NCBI RefSeq assembly: GCF_014642075.1
Contig: NZ_BMIK01000031.1
Location: forward strand, 1 to 39,456
Origin: Parapedobacter defluvii
Lineage (GTDB): Bacteria > Bacteroidota > Bacteroidia > Sphingobacteriales > Sphingobacteriaceae
Length of the DNA: 39,456 bases
Direction: 5' to 3'
Shown: piece after piece, positions 17,147 through 25,472 of the stretch
Layout of the letters: every line of letters begins with the position of its first letter
Numbering within the stretch: position 1 is the stretch's first letter
Translations under genes and position numbers: made by a program
Notes under the pieces: generated by a model
The model's input: the letters and a program-made list of their open reading frames with translations, nothing else
Databases searched by the model: none
What the model was told of the DNA's origin: nothing

Positions 17147-17905
17147 ATGGGTAACACCGAAATTATAGCGGCTCGGATGCACCGGATCCAATGGATGGAT
17201 GGGTGGATAGCCCTGCAAGACAAAATCAGCATCCGGCAACCCAGTATATGGGTGATCGATCCCTGGCGGTCTCCTCAACAATCGGCACATGCCGAACACT
17301 TGTTAAGCAGTGAAGAAATCGCGAGAGCGATGCGGTTTCACCGTACGGAACATACACTACGTTTTAAAGCTACACATACAGCACTTAGGTTACTTTTGGG
17401 GCATGCAACTGCTTCCGACCCTGCGGCTCTCCGTTTCTCGACGGGCCATCATCATAAACCAAAACTGGCAGATACGACGAATACAGCCATCCAGTTTAAC
17501 TTATCGTATACGGAAAACCGGGCTTTGATCGGACTGGATCAGGTCCATCCCATCGGAGTCGATATCGAATGGTTGCAACGGCCGTTGGATATCGAATCAA
17601 TGTTGGACGCTTGCTTTTCTGCGGAAGAAATCGCATTCATCCGAGCAGAAAAAAGCGAAACGCAACATCGTTTCTTCACGTTATGGACAAGGAAGGAGGC
17701 CATACTGAAACTTACGGGTGAGGGTATCGGCGAACATCTTCCTCATTTTGAAGTACTGGATGGGGTCAACCGCACAAAAAAGCAGATTATCGGTGGTCAG
17801 CCACCAGACCACGTTTATCTGTATTCTTTTCCTGTGGAAGAAGGTTTTATCGGCTGCTTAGCTAGCCCAGTTCCGGTTAACTCTTGTTCTTTTTACCGAT
17901 TGTAG
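17147..17905 (+). CDS. 4'-phosphopantetheinyl transferase, Sfp type
   Basis: Enzyme of 252 aa that moves the phosphopantetheine arm of CoA onto a carrier-protein serine. The signature residues are visible: GVDIEW (D139, E141) and FFTLWTRKEAILK (W180, K183, E184), with NLSYTENRALIG before them. The length and motif spacing fit the Sfp/Gsp group rather than the short AcpS type. In many Bacteroidota this is the enzyme that activates the fatty-acid ACP; no PKS or NRPS gene is in the window. It overlaps the convergent GT2 gene by 13 bp. Confidence 0.9.
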   Translation: MGNTEIIAARMHRIQWMDGWIALQDKISIRQPSIWVIDPWRSPQQSAHAEHLLSSEEIARAMRFHRTEHTLRFKATHTALRLLLGHATASDPAALRFSTGHHHKPKLADTTNTAIQFNLSYTENRALIGLDQVHPIGVDIEWLQRPLDIESMLDACFSAEEIAFIRAEKSETQHRFFTLWTRKEAILKLTGEGIGEHLPHFEVLDGVNRTKKQIIGGQPPDHVYLYSFPVEEGFIGCLASPVPVNSCSFYRL

Positions 17906-19095
17906 TCTGCTTTCAACGATTGCTTCCGGTTTGAGCGTTCCCAAACCGCGCTTTGTTTTCCCTTGAAATACCGAAGCATGCCACCTAACACGGCATAATT
18001 CATGATACAAAAGTAATAGGGAATAAATGTGATTTTTATTTTCAATGCCTTCCGTTCGAGTAGATGTCCTAAAAAAGCCAATCCATAAAAAGCCAACTGC
18101 GCATAGAAAAGACCTGAATATACGATACCTGCATTACTGAAGTGTAACAAAGCATTCAGGATAAATACAATAGGAAGCAAAATTGGTGTGAGGGTCCAAC
18201 GCAACACGCGGTGGCTGACGTATTGAAAGGTAAGTACGGGACAAATAAACGGGTTTAACAACTTTTTAAGACGAATAACAGACTGGATTCCTCCTGCCGC
18301 GATCCGTATTTTCCGTTTAAGCTCTTCCTGTACATTCTCCGATGCCATTTCAGTGGCAAAGGCCCCCGGTTCATATACTACGCGATATCCTTTTCCTGCG
18401 ATACGCATCGATATCATAAAATCGTCCAGGATTGTATCCAACGATACACTTTCGTATAAGTTACGCCGGATGCTGAATAATTCTCCTGCAGTTCCTACTA
18501 CAGTATACAGTTCTGAATCCCACTTTTTGAGGGCCGATTCGTATTTCCAATAGAATCCTTCCCCGGCAGCACTGGCATCGGCTTCCTCCCCGGCGTAAAC
18601 GCGTTTTTCCCCCGCAACCGCTCCGATCTGTTTATCCTCATAATGCTTACACAGCTCAATCAGCGCATCGGGATTAAGCAACGTATTTGCATCCGTAAAA
18701 ACAACCACATCCGTGGTTATCTCATGCATGGCCCGGTGTACGGCTGCGATCTTCCCATAACGTGTCGGCTGGTGTAACGACGTGATTGCCGGATACTCAC
18801 TCACAAGTGCCGGTGTATCATCCGTAGAGCCATCTGTCACAAAAATATACCGGATACGGTCTGTCGGATACCGTAAGCCGAGTGTATTATCGATCTTCTG
18901 CCGAATGATCGGTGCTTCGTTATATGCAGCCACAACCACGGTGCAGGAAGGCAATGTATCATACTTCGCGGAAGCTGCAAGCCGACGTTTACCTACCAAC
19001 CGGCGGACCAATACCAGCATGTACAGTAACATTCCGTACCCGATATAGGTATAGATGATAATAAATAAGGCAATCCAAAACAGATATTCCACCAT
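17893..19095 (-). CDS. Membrane glycosyltransferase family 2 (poly-GlcNAc/cellulose synthase-like)
   Basis: Membrane GT2 of 400 aa. A helix at the N-terminus (residues 1-30) is followed by the catalytic domain: VVVAAYNE (53-60), VTDGSTDD (D88), FTDANT (D135) and the acceptor-site DD at 224-225. Two or more C-terminal helices lie at about 290-370. The QxxRW motif of processive synthases is replaced by KRKIRIAAGGIQ, which is normal for this subgroup but leaves processivity open. It runs opposite to the phosphopantetheinyl transferase and is 97 bp downstream of the Nudix gene. An inverted repeat sits just before its start. Confidence 0.85.
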   Translation of the reverse strand: MVEYLFWIALFIIIYTYIGYGMLLYMLVLVRRLVGKRRLAASAKYDTLPSCTVVVAAYNEAPIIRQKIDNTLGLRYPTDRIRYIFVTDGSTDDTPALVSEYPAITSLHQPTRYGKIAAVHRAMHEITTDVVVFTDANTLLNPDALIELCKHYEDKQIGAVAGEKRVYAGEEADASAAGEGFYWKYESALKKWDSELYTVVGTAGELFSIRRNLYESVSLDTILDDFMISMRIAGKGYRVVYEPGAFATEMASENVQEELKRKIRIAAGGIQSVIRLKKLLNPFICPVLTFQYVSHRVLRWTLTPILLPIVFILNALLHFSNAGIVYSGLFYAQLAFYGLAFLGHLLERKALKIKITFIPYYFCIMNYAVLGGMLRYFKGKQSAVWERSNRKQSLKADYNR

Positions 19096-19101
19096 TGTTA
19101 A

Positions 19102-19131
19102 TCAAATACCGCCGCGAATGTAGGTATTTGA
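19102..19131. repeat. 9-bp inverted repeat before GT2 start
   Basis: TCAAATACC (19102-19110) and GGTATTTGA (19123-19131) are exact reverse complements separated by 12 nt. The repeat begins 7 bp upstream of the GT2 start codon, where an operator or leader hairpin could act. No T-tract follows, so a terminator for the upstream Nudix gene is less likely. Confidence 0.6.
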
Positions 19132-19192
19132 CACCCATTTTTACCCAATAGGCGCCCCTAACTGGTTGTGAAAATTCAAAACCGTGGCTTTT

Positions 19193-19627
19193 TTACGACA
19201 TAAATGCTCGCCATGCCGCTCGATCCATTTCAAAAGTAAGGTGTTGTTCCTCTAATTGGTCTTTGGATATCCAACGAAATACCTGATCGGGATCCCTCCC
19301 CTCCTTGAAATCAAAACGCTTCTTACTGAATCGACCCTGCAATGGTCCTTTGGGTCGAACTAAGTAATATAACCCAATTACCTGATTGTCATTAAAAATT
19401 GATTTTACAAAGATATCTGTGGTATGGATGTGTCGCAGAATGTCAATTTCAACGCCGCATTCCTCTTCAAACTCCCGTTTCAGCGCCTCGGGAGGTGCTT
19501 CTCCATATTCCAGTCCACCACCTGGAAACTTGCTGAACTCAAATCCCGATTCTCGTTCATCGCTAATCAACACTTCGTTCCGATCATTGAACAAAACTCC
19601 ATACACGCGGATAGTGAATGTATTCAT
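19193..19627 (-). CDS. Nudix hydrolase
   Basis: Hydrolase of 144 aa for nucleoside-diphosphate-linked compounds. The Nudix box Gx5Ex7REUxEExGU is complete: G37, E43, then REFEEECGV at 51-59. The rest gives no reliable clue to the substrate; candidates include nucleotide sugars, NADH and damaged nucleotides. It is divergent from the acyl-ACP desaturase. No signal peptide is present, so it acts in the cytoplasm. Confidence 0.9.
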   Translation of the reverse strand: MNTFTIRVYGVLFNDRNEVLISDERESGFEFSKFPGGGLEYGEAPPEALKREFEEECGVEIDILRHIHTTDIFVKSIFNDNQVIGLYYLVRPKGPLQGRFSKKRFDFKEGRDPDQVFRWISKDQLEEQHLTFEMDRAAWRAFMS

Positions 19628-19646
19628 CTTAGCACGTAACTTTAGT

Positions 19647-19654
19647 CAAATGTA
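19647..19654 (-). promoter_or_regulatory. Putative -7 box of Nudix gene
   Basis: Read leftward, TACATTTG matches TAnnTTTG 19 bp before the Nudix ATG. A -33 box at the right spacing is not evident. Confidence 0.4.
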
Positions 19655-19775
19655 ACAAACAGAACCGTATTTCATTAGTTATTACAGCAGCAGCAAAATC
19701 ACTGGTAAAAATATGATTCTTGTCATATTTTAAATATAATCGGTTTGTTAAAAAATTTTTTTCAACGCATTTAAT

Positions 19776-19783
19776 TACCTTTG
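19776..19783 (+). promoter_or_regulatory. Putative -7 box of desaturase gene
   Basis: TACCTTTG matches TAnnTTTG and ends only 7 bp before the ATG at 19791, so the transcript would have almost no leader. A TTTG lies further upstream (19744-19747), but the 28-bp spacing is too long for a standard -33 box. Confidence 0.45.
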
Positions 19784-19790
19784 TGGAAGT

Positions 19791-20786
19791 ATGCAAGCGT
19801 TAACACAACAGATTCCGGAAGGGTCGAGAAAAGAGGTAATGGCTTACCTGGAGCCATTTATGTTGAACGAAATGAGCGAATACCTGAAGCCGGTGGAAGA
19901 AATGTGGCAACCTGCCGATTTCTTACCAGATGCTTCACGTGACACCTTTTTTAACGAAATACGAGATTTGCAGGAAAGTGCACAAGAGTTGTCTTATGAC
20001 TTGGTAGCGGTATTGATCGGGGATACAATCACCGAGGAAGCATTACCTACCTACGAATCGTGGCTTACGATGGTTGAAAATGTCAACAAAAATGAACAAG
20101 GTGGGTGGATGAAGTGGGTGCGTGCCTGGACTGCTGAAGAGAACCGGCACGGAGATTTACTCAACAAATACCTGTATCTCTCGGGACGTGTGAATATGCG
20201 GGAGATGGAAATTTCCACGCAATATCTTTTACAGGACGGCATTGACATCGGAACGGGCAACGATCCCTACCGTAATTTTATTTACACCTCCTTCCAAGAA
20301 TTGGCAACCAATGTTTCCCATAGACGGGTGGCAGGGCTTGCTAAAAAGGACGGGGATAGGCTATTAGCTAAGATGTGCGGCGTTATTGCCTCGGACGAAG
20401 CAAGGCATGCAAAAGCATATATGTCCTTTATTTCCAAAGCAATGGAAGTAGATTCCAGTGAGGTAATGGTAGCTTTTGAAGATATGATGCGCAAAAAAAT
20501 CGTGATGCCGGCCCATTTGCTTCGTGAGTCAGGCGAACCTCAGGGCGAAGCTTTTGCTCATTTTTCAGATGCTGCGCAGCGGTTGGGCGTCTACACGGCG
20601 GTCGATTACGTGGATATTCTGAAAGAACTATTACGCGAATGGAAGGTTGAATCGGTCAAGGAACTGAATGAGGCCGGTGAGCGTGCAAGAGATTACCTGG
20701 TCCGATTGCCGGACCGTTTGCTACGACTGGCAGACCGCATGAAAATGCCTGAAAAGACGTTTCGTTTCAAGTGGATCCATGACTAG
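19791..20786 (+). CDS. Acyl-ACP desaturase (ferritin-like di-iron)
   Basis: Soluble di-iron desaturase of 331 aa that puts a double bond into acyl-ACP, usually at the delta-9 position. The two iron-ligand motifs are EENRH (116-120) and SDEARH (201-206), with further candidate ligands Glu82/83 and Glu170. The length and the DIGTGNDPY segment fit the plant/actinobacterial acyl-ACP desaturase family rather than the membrane-bound type. Function is membrane lipid unsaturation. It overlaps the convergent DUF1543 gene by 4 bp. Confidence 0.92.
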   Translation: MQALTQQIPEGSRKEVMAYLEPFMLNEMSEYLKPVEEMWQPADFLPDASRDTFFNEIRDLQESAQELSYDLVAVLIGDTITEEALPTYESWLTMVENVNKNEQGGWMKWVRAWTAEENRHGDLLNKYLYLSGRVNMREMEISTQYLLQDGIDIGTGNDPYRNFIYTSFQELATNVSHRRVAGLAKKDGDRLLAKMCGVIASDEARHAKAYMSFISKAMEVDSSEVMVAFEDMMRKKIVMPAHLLRESGEPQGEAFAHFSDAAQRLGVYTAVDYVDILKELLREWKVESVKELNEAGERARDYLVRLPDRLLRLADRMKMPEKTFRFKWIHD

Positions 20787-21331
20787 TTAAGTTTGCTTAA
20801 CTTGAGGTATCCGGGGTGCAGTTCGTCGGGTGTGCTGATTTCTGTTTTTTCAATTATAAGTGTATATTGCTCTTTCGCTTGCGGTGCGAGCACTTCCTCT
20901 ATTTCAAAGATATCATCTACATCAATTCCATATTTATCGTCTATGTGGGGCGAAATACTGTGTTTCCAAAATACCTGAGCCTTTGCCTGCTGAATCGCTT
21001 TTGCGGTATCCGGAGCCACAGATAGGCACTTATAATGATATTCTTCGAAATCGTTTTCTTTGTATCCCCCGAGATTGACGAAAAATAATCTGAGCCCATT
21101 TGCGTCGGTGTGCCGACTGCCCCGCGGCTTCACCTTTATTGTGTAACCCTCAACAGCGGTTACTTCCCGCCAGGCATCGATATGTATCTTCCCGGCCCCA
21201 GGCCAAAATTCGAGAATCCCAGGAATTAAGTCCTTCAAGGAAGTTCCGATACCAAAGAATATATCGTGTTGTTCTGTATGTCGGCCCTGAGGCTTGCAGC
21301 CCAACAATAGCATATAGAGCTTATCGTCCAT
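20783..21331 (-). CDS. DUF1543 domain protein
   Basis: Protein of 182 aa. The start LYMLLLGCKPQGRHTEQHDIFFGIG is characteristic of DUF1543, a family of unknown function. No signal peptide or membrane helix is seen, so it is likely cytoplasmic. It lies 34 bp after the CtlX-like gene on the same strand and may be the last gene of the glmM operon. The family has no established activity that I can name. Confidence 0.85.
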   Translation of the reverse strand: MDDKLYMLLLGCKPQGRHTEQHDIFFGIGTSLKDLIPGILEFWPGAGKIHIDAWREVTAVEGYTIKVKPRGSRHTDANGLRLFFVNLGGYKENDFEEYHYKCLSVAPDTAKAIQQAKAQVFWKHSISPHIDDKYGIDVDDIFEIEEVLAPQAKEQYTLIIEKTEISTPDELHPGYLKLSKLN

Positions 21332-21365
21332 GACAAAAGAAATCCCGCCGTAAAAATAGCTATTT

Positions 21366-22274
21366 TTATCCGGAATGCTCCGGAAGAAAAATCTCGGCCA
21401 TCATGCAACGTGCACTGCCGCCCCCGTTTCGTTCAATCGTGTCCAACGACGCATGAATGATGGGATTAAACGATTTCAGTTGTTCAAGCTGTTTGGGGTC
21501 TAGTGAGTGATAGGCACGCGTCGACATGACAAGAAAGCGCTTGCCGTACCTGTTTTCTACTTGCAGCATGTTGCCAGCAAACGCCTTCATCTGAAGTTTG
21601 GAAATAAGTATCGTCGTTTTTCCTGAATTTTCGAGCATCCCGGACACCAACGGACGGTCAGACGAGTCTACGCTATCCAACGCAACGACAGCATATTTAT
21701 CAGCTATACACATCATTACATTCGTATGATAGATAGCCTGCCCCCACTCGTCAAATGCGTTAAATACAACAGGTTGATAACCCATTTGTGCACAAAATAG
21801 CCGGAACAGCGACTCATCCGTGCGTGGTGAACGGCAGGCATAGGCCAACTTGTTAGTACGGTCCAATACAAAACTTCCAGTTCCCTCAAGAAATTTATCC
21901 TTTGATTCGTTGGCTGTATAATCCAACCTACGGTTTATAACGAAACGTTTCTGGATAGCCTCGAGTACGGTCGACTTGCGTTCGAGGCGCCGGTTTTCTG
22001 CAAACATCGGATACATGACCACGGAGCCGTCCTCATGAAACGAAATCCAGTTATTGGGAAACACACTATCTGGAGTATACGGGGCTTCTGTATCTTGCAC
22101 AACCAGGACGTCTATGTCGTGGCTACGTAACGCCTGAACAAAGGCATCGAATTCTTTGATTGCATTTTGTTGTACACGCACCTTATCATCCGTTTCCAAC
22201 CGCTGGAAAGCATTGTTTACGGCTGTCTGCACATTGTAACCGAACTGTATCGGACGGATCATTAATATCGTCAT
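21366..22274 (-). CDS. ctlX: CtlX-like guanidino-group hydrolase
   Basis: Protein of 302 aa from the arginine deiminase/amidinotransferase fold superfamily, closest to the group annotated as citrulline utilisation hydrolase CtlX. Visible active-site parts are TPDSVFPNNW (about 67-76), the catalytic His183 in IYHTNVMM and Cys290 in GGGSARCM. I start at the ATG at 22274; the longer frame begins two codons earlier at TTG. It follows the arginine deiminase-like gene by 31 bp. The exact substrate (citrulline, arginine or dimethylarginine) cannot be settled from the motifs. Confidence 0.82.
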   Translation of the reverse strand: MTILMIRPIQFGYNVQTAVNNAFQRLETDDKVRVQQNAIKEFDAFVQALRSHDIDVLVVQDTEAPYTPDSVFPNNWISFHEDGSVVMYPMFAENRRLERKSTVLEAIQKRFVINRRLDYTANESKDKFLEGTGSFVLDRTNKLAYACRSPRTDESLFRLFCAQMGYQPVVFNAFDEWGQAIYHTNVMMCIADKYAVVALDSVDSSDRPLVSGMLENSGKTTILISKLQMKAFAGNMLQVENRYGKRFLVMSTRAYHSLDPKQLEQLKSFNPIIHASLDTIERNGGGSARCMMAEIFLPEHSG

Positions 22275-22305
22275 GCGCAATTTGTTTAATTAGCAAGATT
22301 ACCGC

Positions 22306-23754
22306 TTAATCCCTCAATATCGGCATACTCATGCAATGGAAACCTCCTCGTGCACGTGATAATTCAGCGGAAGGCATAAGGATAAGCGTGTCTTTTAGGT
22401 TAGATGCATGTAGGTGCCCTTCTTCCAACTGTATCAGCAAATCTTTTACATTCACTACGTTAAATCCTGCCTCACGGAAAGCATCAATGGTTTTGTCATT
22501 CCGGTCATAACCGAGTACTACACCTTTACCAAGCGCCAGCAAGTTACAGCTATCGGTCCATTGTTCACGCGCATCATAAGGGAATTCATTGTTACCCGAT
22601 AAAAGAATATGTACATCTGCTGGATTACATCCAAAGTCAGTAACGCTGATATCTGTCAACAGATCTTCTAAAGAAGGGAAAAGCTGGGGATTTGCAGGAT
22701 CTTCTCTCCTGAATTGAAAAATTTTAAGCTCGTGGGCCATGCGGGTCGGTACACCTAAGACGCGGTGTACCTCATCGGTCTGTAATCCTTTCATGCGTTC
22801 GTTGGAAAAATCGCCAAGCATCACCCATACATTCTCCTTCACCTGCGTAAATACGGTATCGATATGCATGTAATCCCGTTTATTAGGAATTTTTATCACG
22901 GTGGCTTTTTCTACAACCTTCTTTTCAAAAAGACGTTTGACAGCTTGAGCGGCGGCTTCTGTATTTGTTCGTTCACTGATCCCGATAAGCACATGGTTTT
23001 TACTGACTACCATGACATCTCCTCCTTCCAATGTTACTCTTTCGGCTTCCGAATCATTGGGTAATAGAAAATGATGCTGAGTATCCGTAAGCTCGATGAT
23101 GTTGCTCCGATAGCCGGCAAAGACGGGATGGTGAAAAAATATATATTTGGCAATCAGCGCTTCCCGTTTACGCGCCTCTTTCATCGGTTTATTGAGTAAA
23201 ATATGGTCGTTTATGACGATACCTATGTCCCGGGTGAAAATGAAATTCGGGACCGGCGGAAAAATCAATTCACTTTCGTCAGACGTTCCGCTGAAAAATA
23301 CCCTGGCCAACACCTCATGGGGATATTCCATCAACCGACATTGGACTTCGTAACTACAGGCCTCAATGGCGCATACTGATGCTACCAATTGGCTTTTGAT
23401 AGCTGCATCTTTCAGAATATCCATGAGTAATACCTGCAATTCCACCACCTTTTCCGACCGGTAGAAATCCGGATGATCGGGTTTATAAAAGTTTCGGTCA
23501 CGCTCAGGCGCATCGATATGGGCTAACCGTCCCTTTATCTTGTCTTCATCGAGGAAATAGAGTAAGAGCTTGACATAATAGTCATATTCTCCGGCCCGGA
23601 TGGTATTCAGGTGTACAATGTCTTCAAACAGCCAATCCTGCGCTTTGGAAGGCACTACCTTTCCCAATCCGCTATCGGGACTATGTATAAGTACCGCACG
23701 CAGCTTACCTACTTCTGAGGAAACGTTAATCCGATGAGTTTCCGATGATGCCAT
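22306..23754 (-). CDS. Arginine deiminase-like protein
   Basis: Protein of 482 aa of the arginine deiminase family, which converts arginine to citrulline and ammonia. Recognisable blocks are the LEGGDVM segment, HIDTVFTQV with the catalytic His, and the C-terminal GGFHCMSMPI with the nucleophile Cys474. It is longer than classical ArcA (about 410 aa) because of an extended N-terminal half, a form I associate with Bacteroidota. Its start overlaps the end of glmM by 29 bp, so the two are translationally coupled. No ornithine transcarbamylase, carbamate kinase or antiporter is nearby, which argues against the fermentative ADI pathway. Confidence 0.82.
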   Translation of the reverse strand: MASSETHRINVSSEVGKLRAVLIHSPDSGLGKVVPSKAQDWLFEDIVHLNTIRAGEYDYYVKLLLYFLDEDKIKGRLAHIDAPERDRNFYKPDHPDFYRSEKVVELQVLLMDILKDAAIKSQLVASVCAIEACSYEVQCRLMEYPHEVLARVFFSGTSDESELIFPPVPNFIFTRDIGIVINDHILLNKPMKEARKREALIAKYIFFHHPVFAGYRSNIIELTDTQHHFLLPNDSEAERVTLEGGDVMVVSKNHVLIGISERTNTEAAAQAVKRLFEKKVVEKATVIKIPNKRDYMHIDTVFTQVKENVWVMLGDFSNERMKGLQTDEVHRVLGVPTRMAHELKIFQFRREDPANPQLFPSLEDLLTDISVTDFGCNPADVHILLSGNNEFPYDAREQWTDSCNLLALGKGVVLGYDRNDKTIDAFREAGFNVVNVKDLLIQLEEGHLHASNLKDTLILMPSAELSRARGGFHCMSMPILRD

Positions 23755-25120
23755 TTATCTCCTTCATGATATCCAATGCAATATCCTCTGCTTGTTCCGG
23801 AGTAGGTGCTTCCGAGTAAATGCGGATAATCGGTTCCGTGTTAGATTTGCGGAGGTGCACCCAACCGTGTTCAAAATCGATCTTTAACCCATCGATGGTA
23901 CTATGAGGAACTTCATTGTACCGTTTTTCCATTGTCTTCAGCAGTCCGTCGATATCCAGCCCGGGGGTCAGTGTGATTTTGTTCTTGGACATGAAATAGG
24001 GAGGGTAGCCTGCACGGAGTTCCGAGATACGCCGACCGCTTTTAGCCAGGTGTGTGAGGAAAAGTGCAATTCCCACCAGTGCATCCCTCCCATAGTGAAT
24101 GTCCGGATAAATGACACCACCATTGCCTTCTCCTCCGATCACTGCATTCACCTCTTTCATTTTAGTAACTACATTTACCTCTCCCACCGCCGCTGCATGA
24201 TATTGGGAACCACCTGCAACCGTCACATCGCGTAATGCTCTTGTGGACGATAAGTTTGATACCGTGTTTCCCGGTGTGTGTTGGAGTACATAGTCACTGA
24301 CTGCTACCAAGGTGTATTCCTCGCCAAACATCTCGCCATTTTCCATCACAAAACAAAGCCGGTCTACATCGGGATCCACAGCAATTCCCAGATCTGCCTG
24401 TTGTGACACGACCAATGCAGATAAATCGGTCAGATTTTCGGCAAGCGGCTCCGGATTATGCGGAAAATGTCCGTCTGGTTCACAATGAATCCTATAAATT
24501 GTCTGAACACCAAGCGCATCCAGTAATGCAGGGACAAAAATACCACCCGTGGAATTAACCGCATCGACGGCAATCTTAAAATTTGCCTCCCGGATGGCTT
24601 CGATATCCACCAACGGAAGTGACAATATTTGATTTATATGGGTCTGCAGATAGCGGTCCGTAAATGTAACCTTGCCCAGTGAATGAACATCCGAAAAATC
24701 AAAATCCAGGTTTTCGGCAATATCCAAGACCTCCCTACCTTCCGAATCGCTGATAAATTCTCCCTTGTCATTCAGTAATTTCAAGGCATTCCACTGAGCG
24801 GGATTATGGCTTGCTGTAAGAATAATTCCTCCTCCGGCGTGCTCACCGGGTACGGCTATTTCTACGGTCGGCGTAGTGGATAACCCCAGATCCACTACAT
24901 CCATCCCAATGCTCTGTAATGTACCAACCACCAGGTTGCGAACCATATCACCCGAAATACGGGCGTCCCTTCCCACAACCATCTTGTTGATTCCGGTTTT
25001 ATCTTGGATAAAGTGGCCGAATGCAGCTGTAAATTTAACGATGTCAACTGGTGTAAGAGCATCTCCCGGACGGCCTCCTATTGTACCTCGGATACCTGAG
25101 ATGGATTTTATTAATGTCAT
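23726..25120 (-). CDS. glmM: Phosphoglucosamine mutase
   Basis: Enzyme of 464 aa of the alpha-D-phosphohexomutase family. It interconverts glucosamine-6-phosphate and glucosamine-1-phosphate, the precursor of UDP-GlcNAc for peptidoglycan and lipopolysaccharide. The phosphoserine is S104 in LTASHNP, the metal loop is DPDVDRL, the sugar-recognition loop is GGEGNGG, and the phosphate-binding block is RKSNTEPIIRIYSE. The sugar loop supports glucosamine rather than mannose specificity, though phosphoglucomutase activity is possible. It is the first gene of a leftward run with two arginine-family hydrolases and DUF1543. Confidence 0.88.
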   Translation of the reverse strand: MTLIKSISGIRGTIGGRPGDALTPVDIVKFTAAFGHFIQDKTGINKMVVGRDARISGDMVRNLVVGTLQSIGMDVVDLGLSTTPTVEIAVPGEHAGGGIILTASHNPAQWNALKLLNDKGEFISDSEGREVLDIAENLDFDFSDVHSLGKVTFTDRYLQTHINQILSLPLVDIEAIREANFKIAVDAVNSTGGIFVPALLDALGVQTIYRIHCEPDGHFPHNPEPLAENLTDLSALVVSQQADLGIAVDPDVDRLCFVMENGEMFGEEYTLVAVSDYVLQHTPGNTVSNLSSTRALRDVTVAGGSQYHAAAVGEVNVVTKMKEVNAVIGGEGNGGVIYPDIHYGRDALVGIALFLTHLAKSGRRISELRAGYPPYFMSKNKITLTPGLDIDGLLKTMEKRYNEVPHSTIDGLKIDFEHGWVHLRKSNTEPIIRIYSEAPTPEQAEDIALDIMKEINGIIGNSSD

Positions 25121-25472
25121 ATTGCTATTTTTGATTACGAATGGTCAACTACTTTTATATTGCTATCTTCGAAGCGGTAAACTTAGATAAATTCGCTTTT
25201 ATATGCAATATAATTGCGTTGATATAAAAGTGTATTATTTTCATGACGTGGCTAGCCTTCAACGGAATTCATGGGCGTTTGCGTGGTTTATTCGCATCTG
25301 TCTGCTTTCATCGGTGTACATGATTGCTTCGAAGTTACCGGTCTATTCGGCTGCCATTGAAAAAAACTTTGTACGGGAATCCTCGCAATATTGTTCTGAA
25401 TATTTAAATTCACTCAATCGAATTGAAAATTCAGATTTATTACTATTTTTGTTGCAACTTTGTGTAATTTAC
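25121..25472. other. Divergent intergenic region, possibly N-terminal extension
   Basis: This 352-bp gap lies between glmM and the PAP2 gene. The PAP2 frame stays open upstream to an ATG at 25203, but the 90 extra residues look like no known domain and a good promoter sits inside them. I see no other gene or RNA here. Confidence 0.5.
25423..25451 (+). promoter_or_regulatory. Promoter of PAP2-ZIP operon
   Basis: TTG (25423-25425), an 18-bp spacer and TATTTTTG (25444-25451) match the Bacteroidota promoter. Transcription would start near 25457, just ahead of the ATG at 25473, which supports that start codon. Confidence 0.55.

Noticed and set aside
25203-25472. N-terminal extension of the PAP2 protein or a separate small gene
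   Set aside because: The extra residues match no known domain and a TTG-N18-TATTTTTG promoter sits inside; the shorter start gives the usual family length. Kept only as an alternative.
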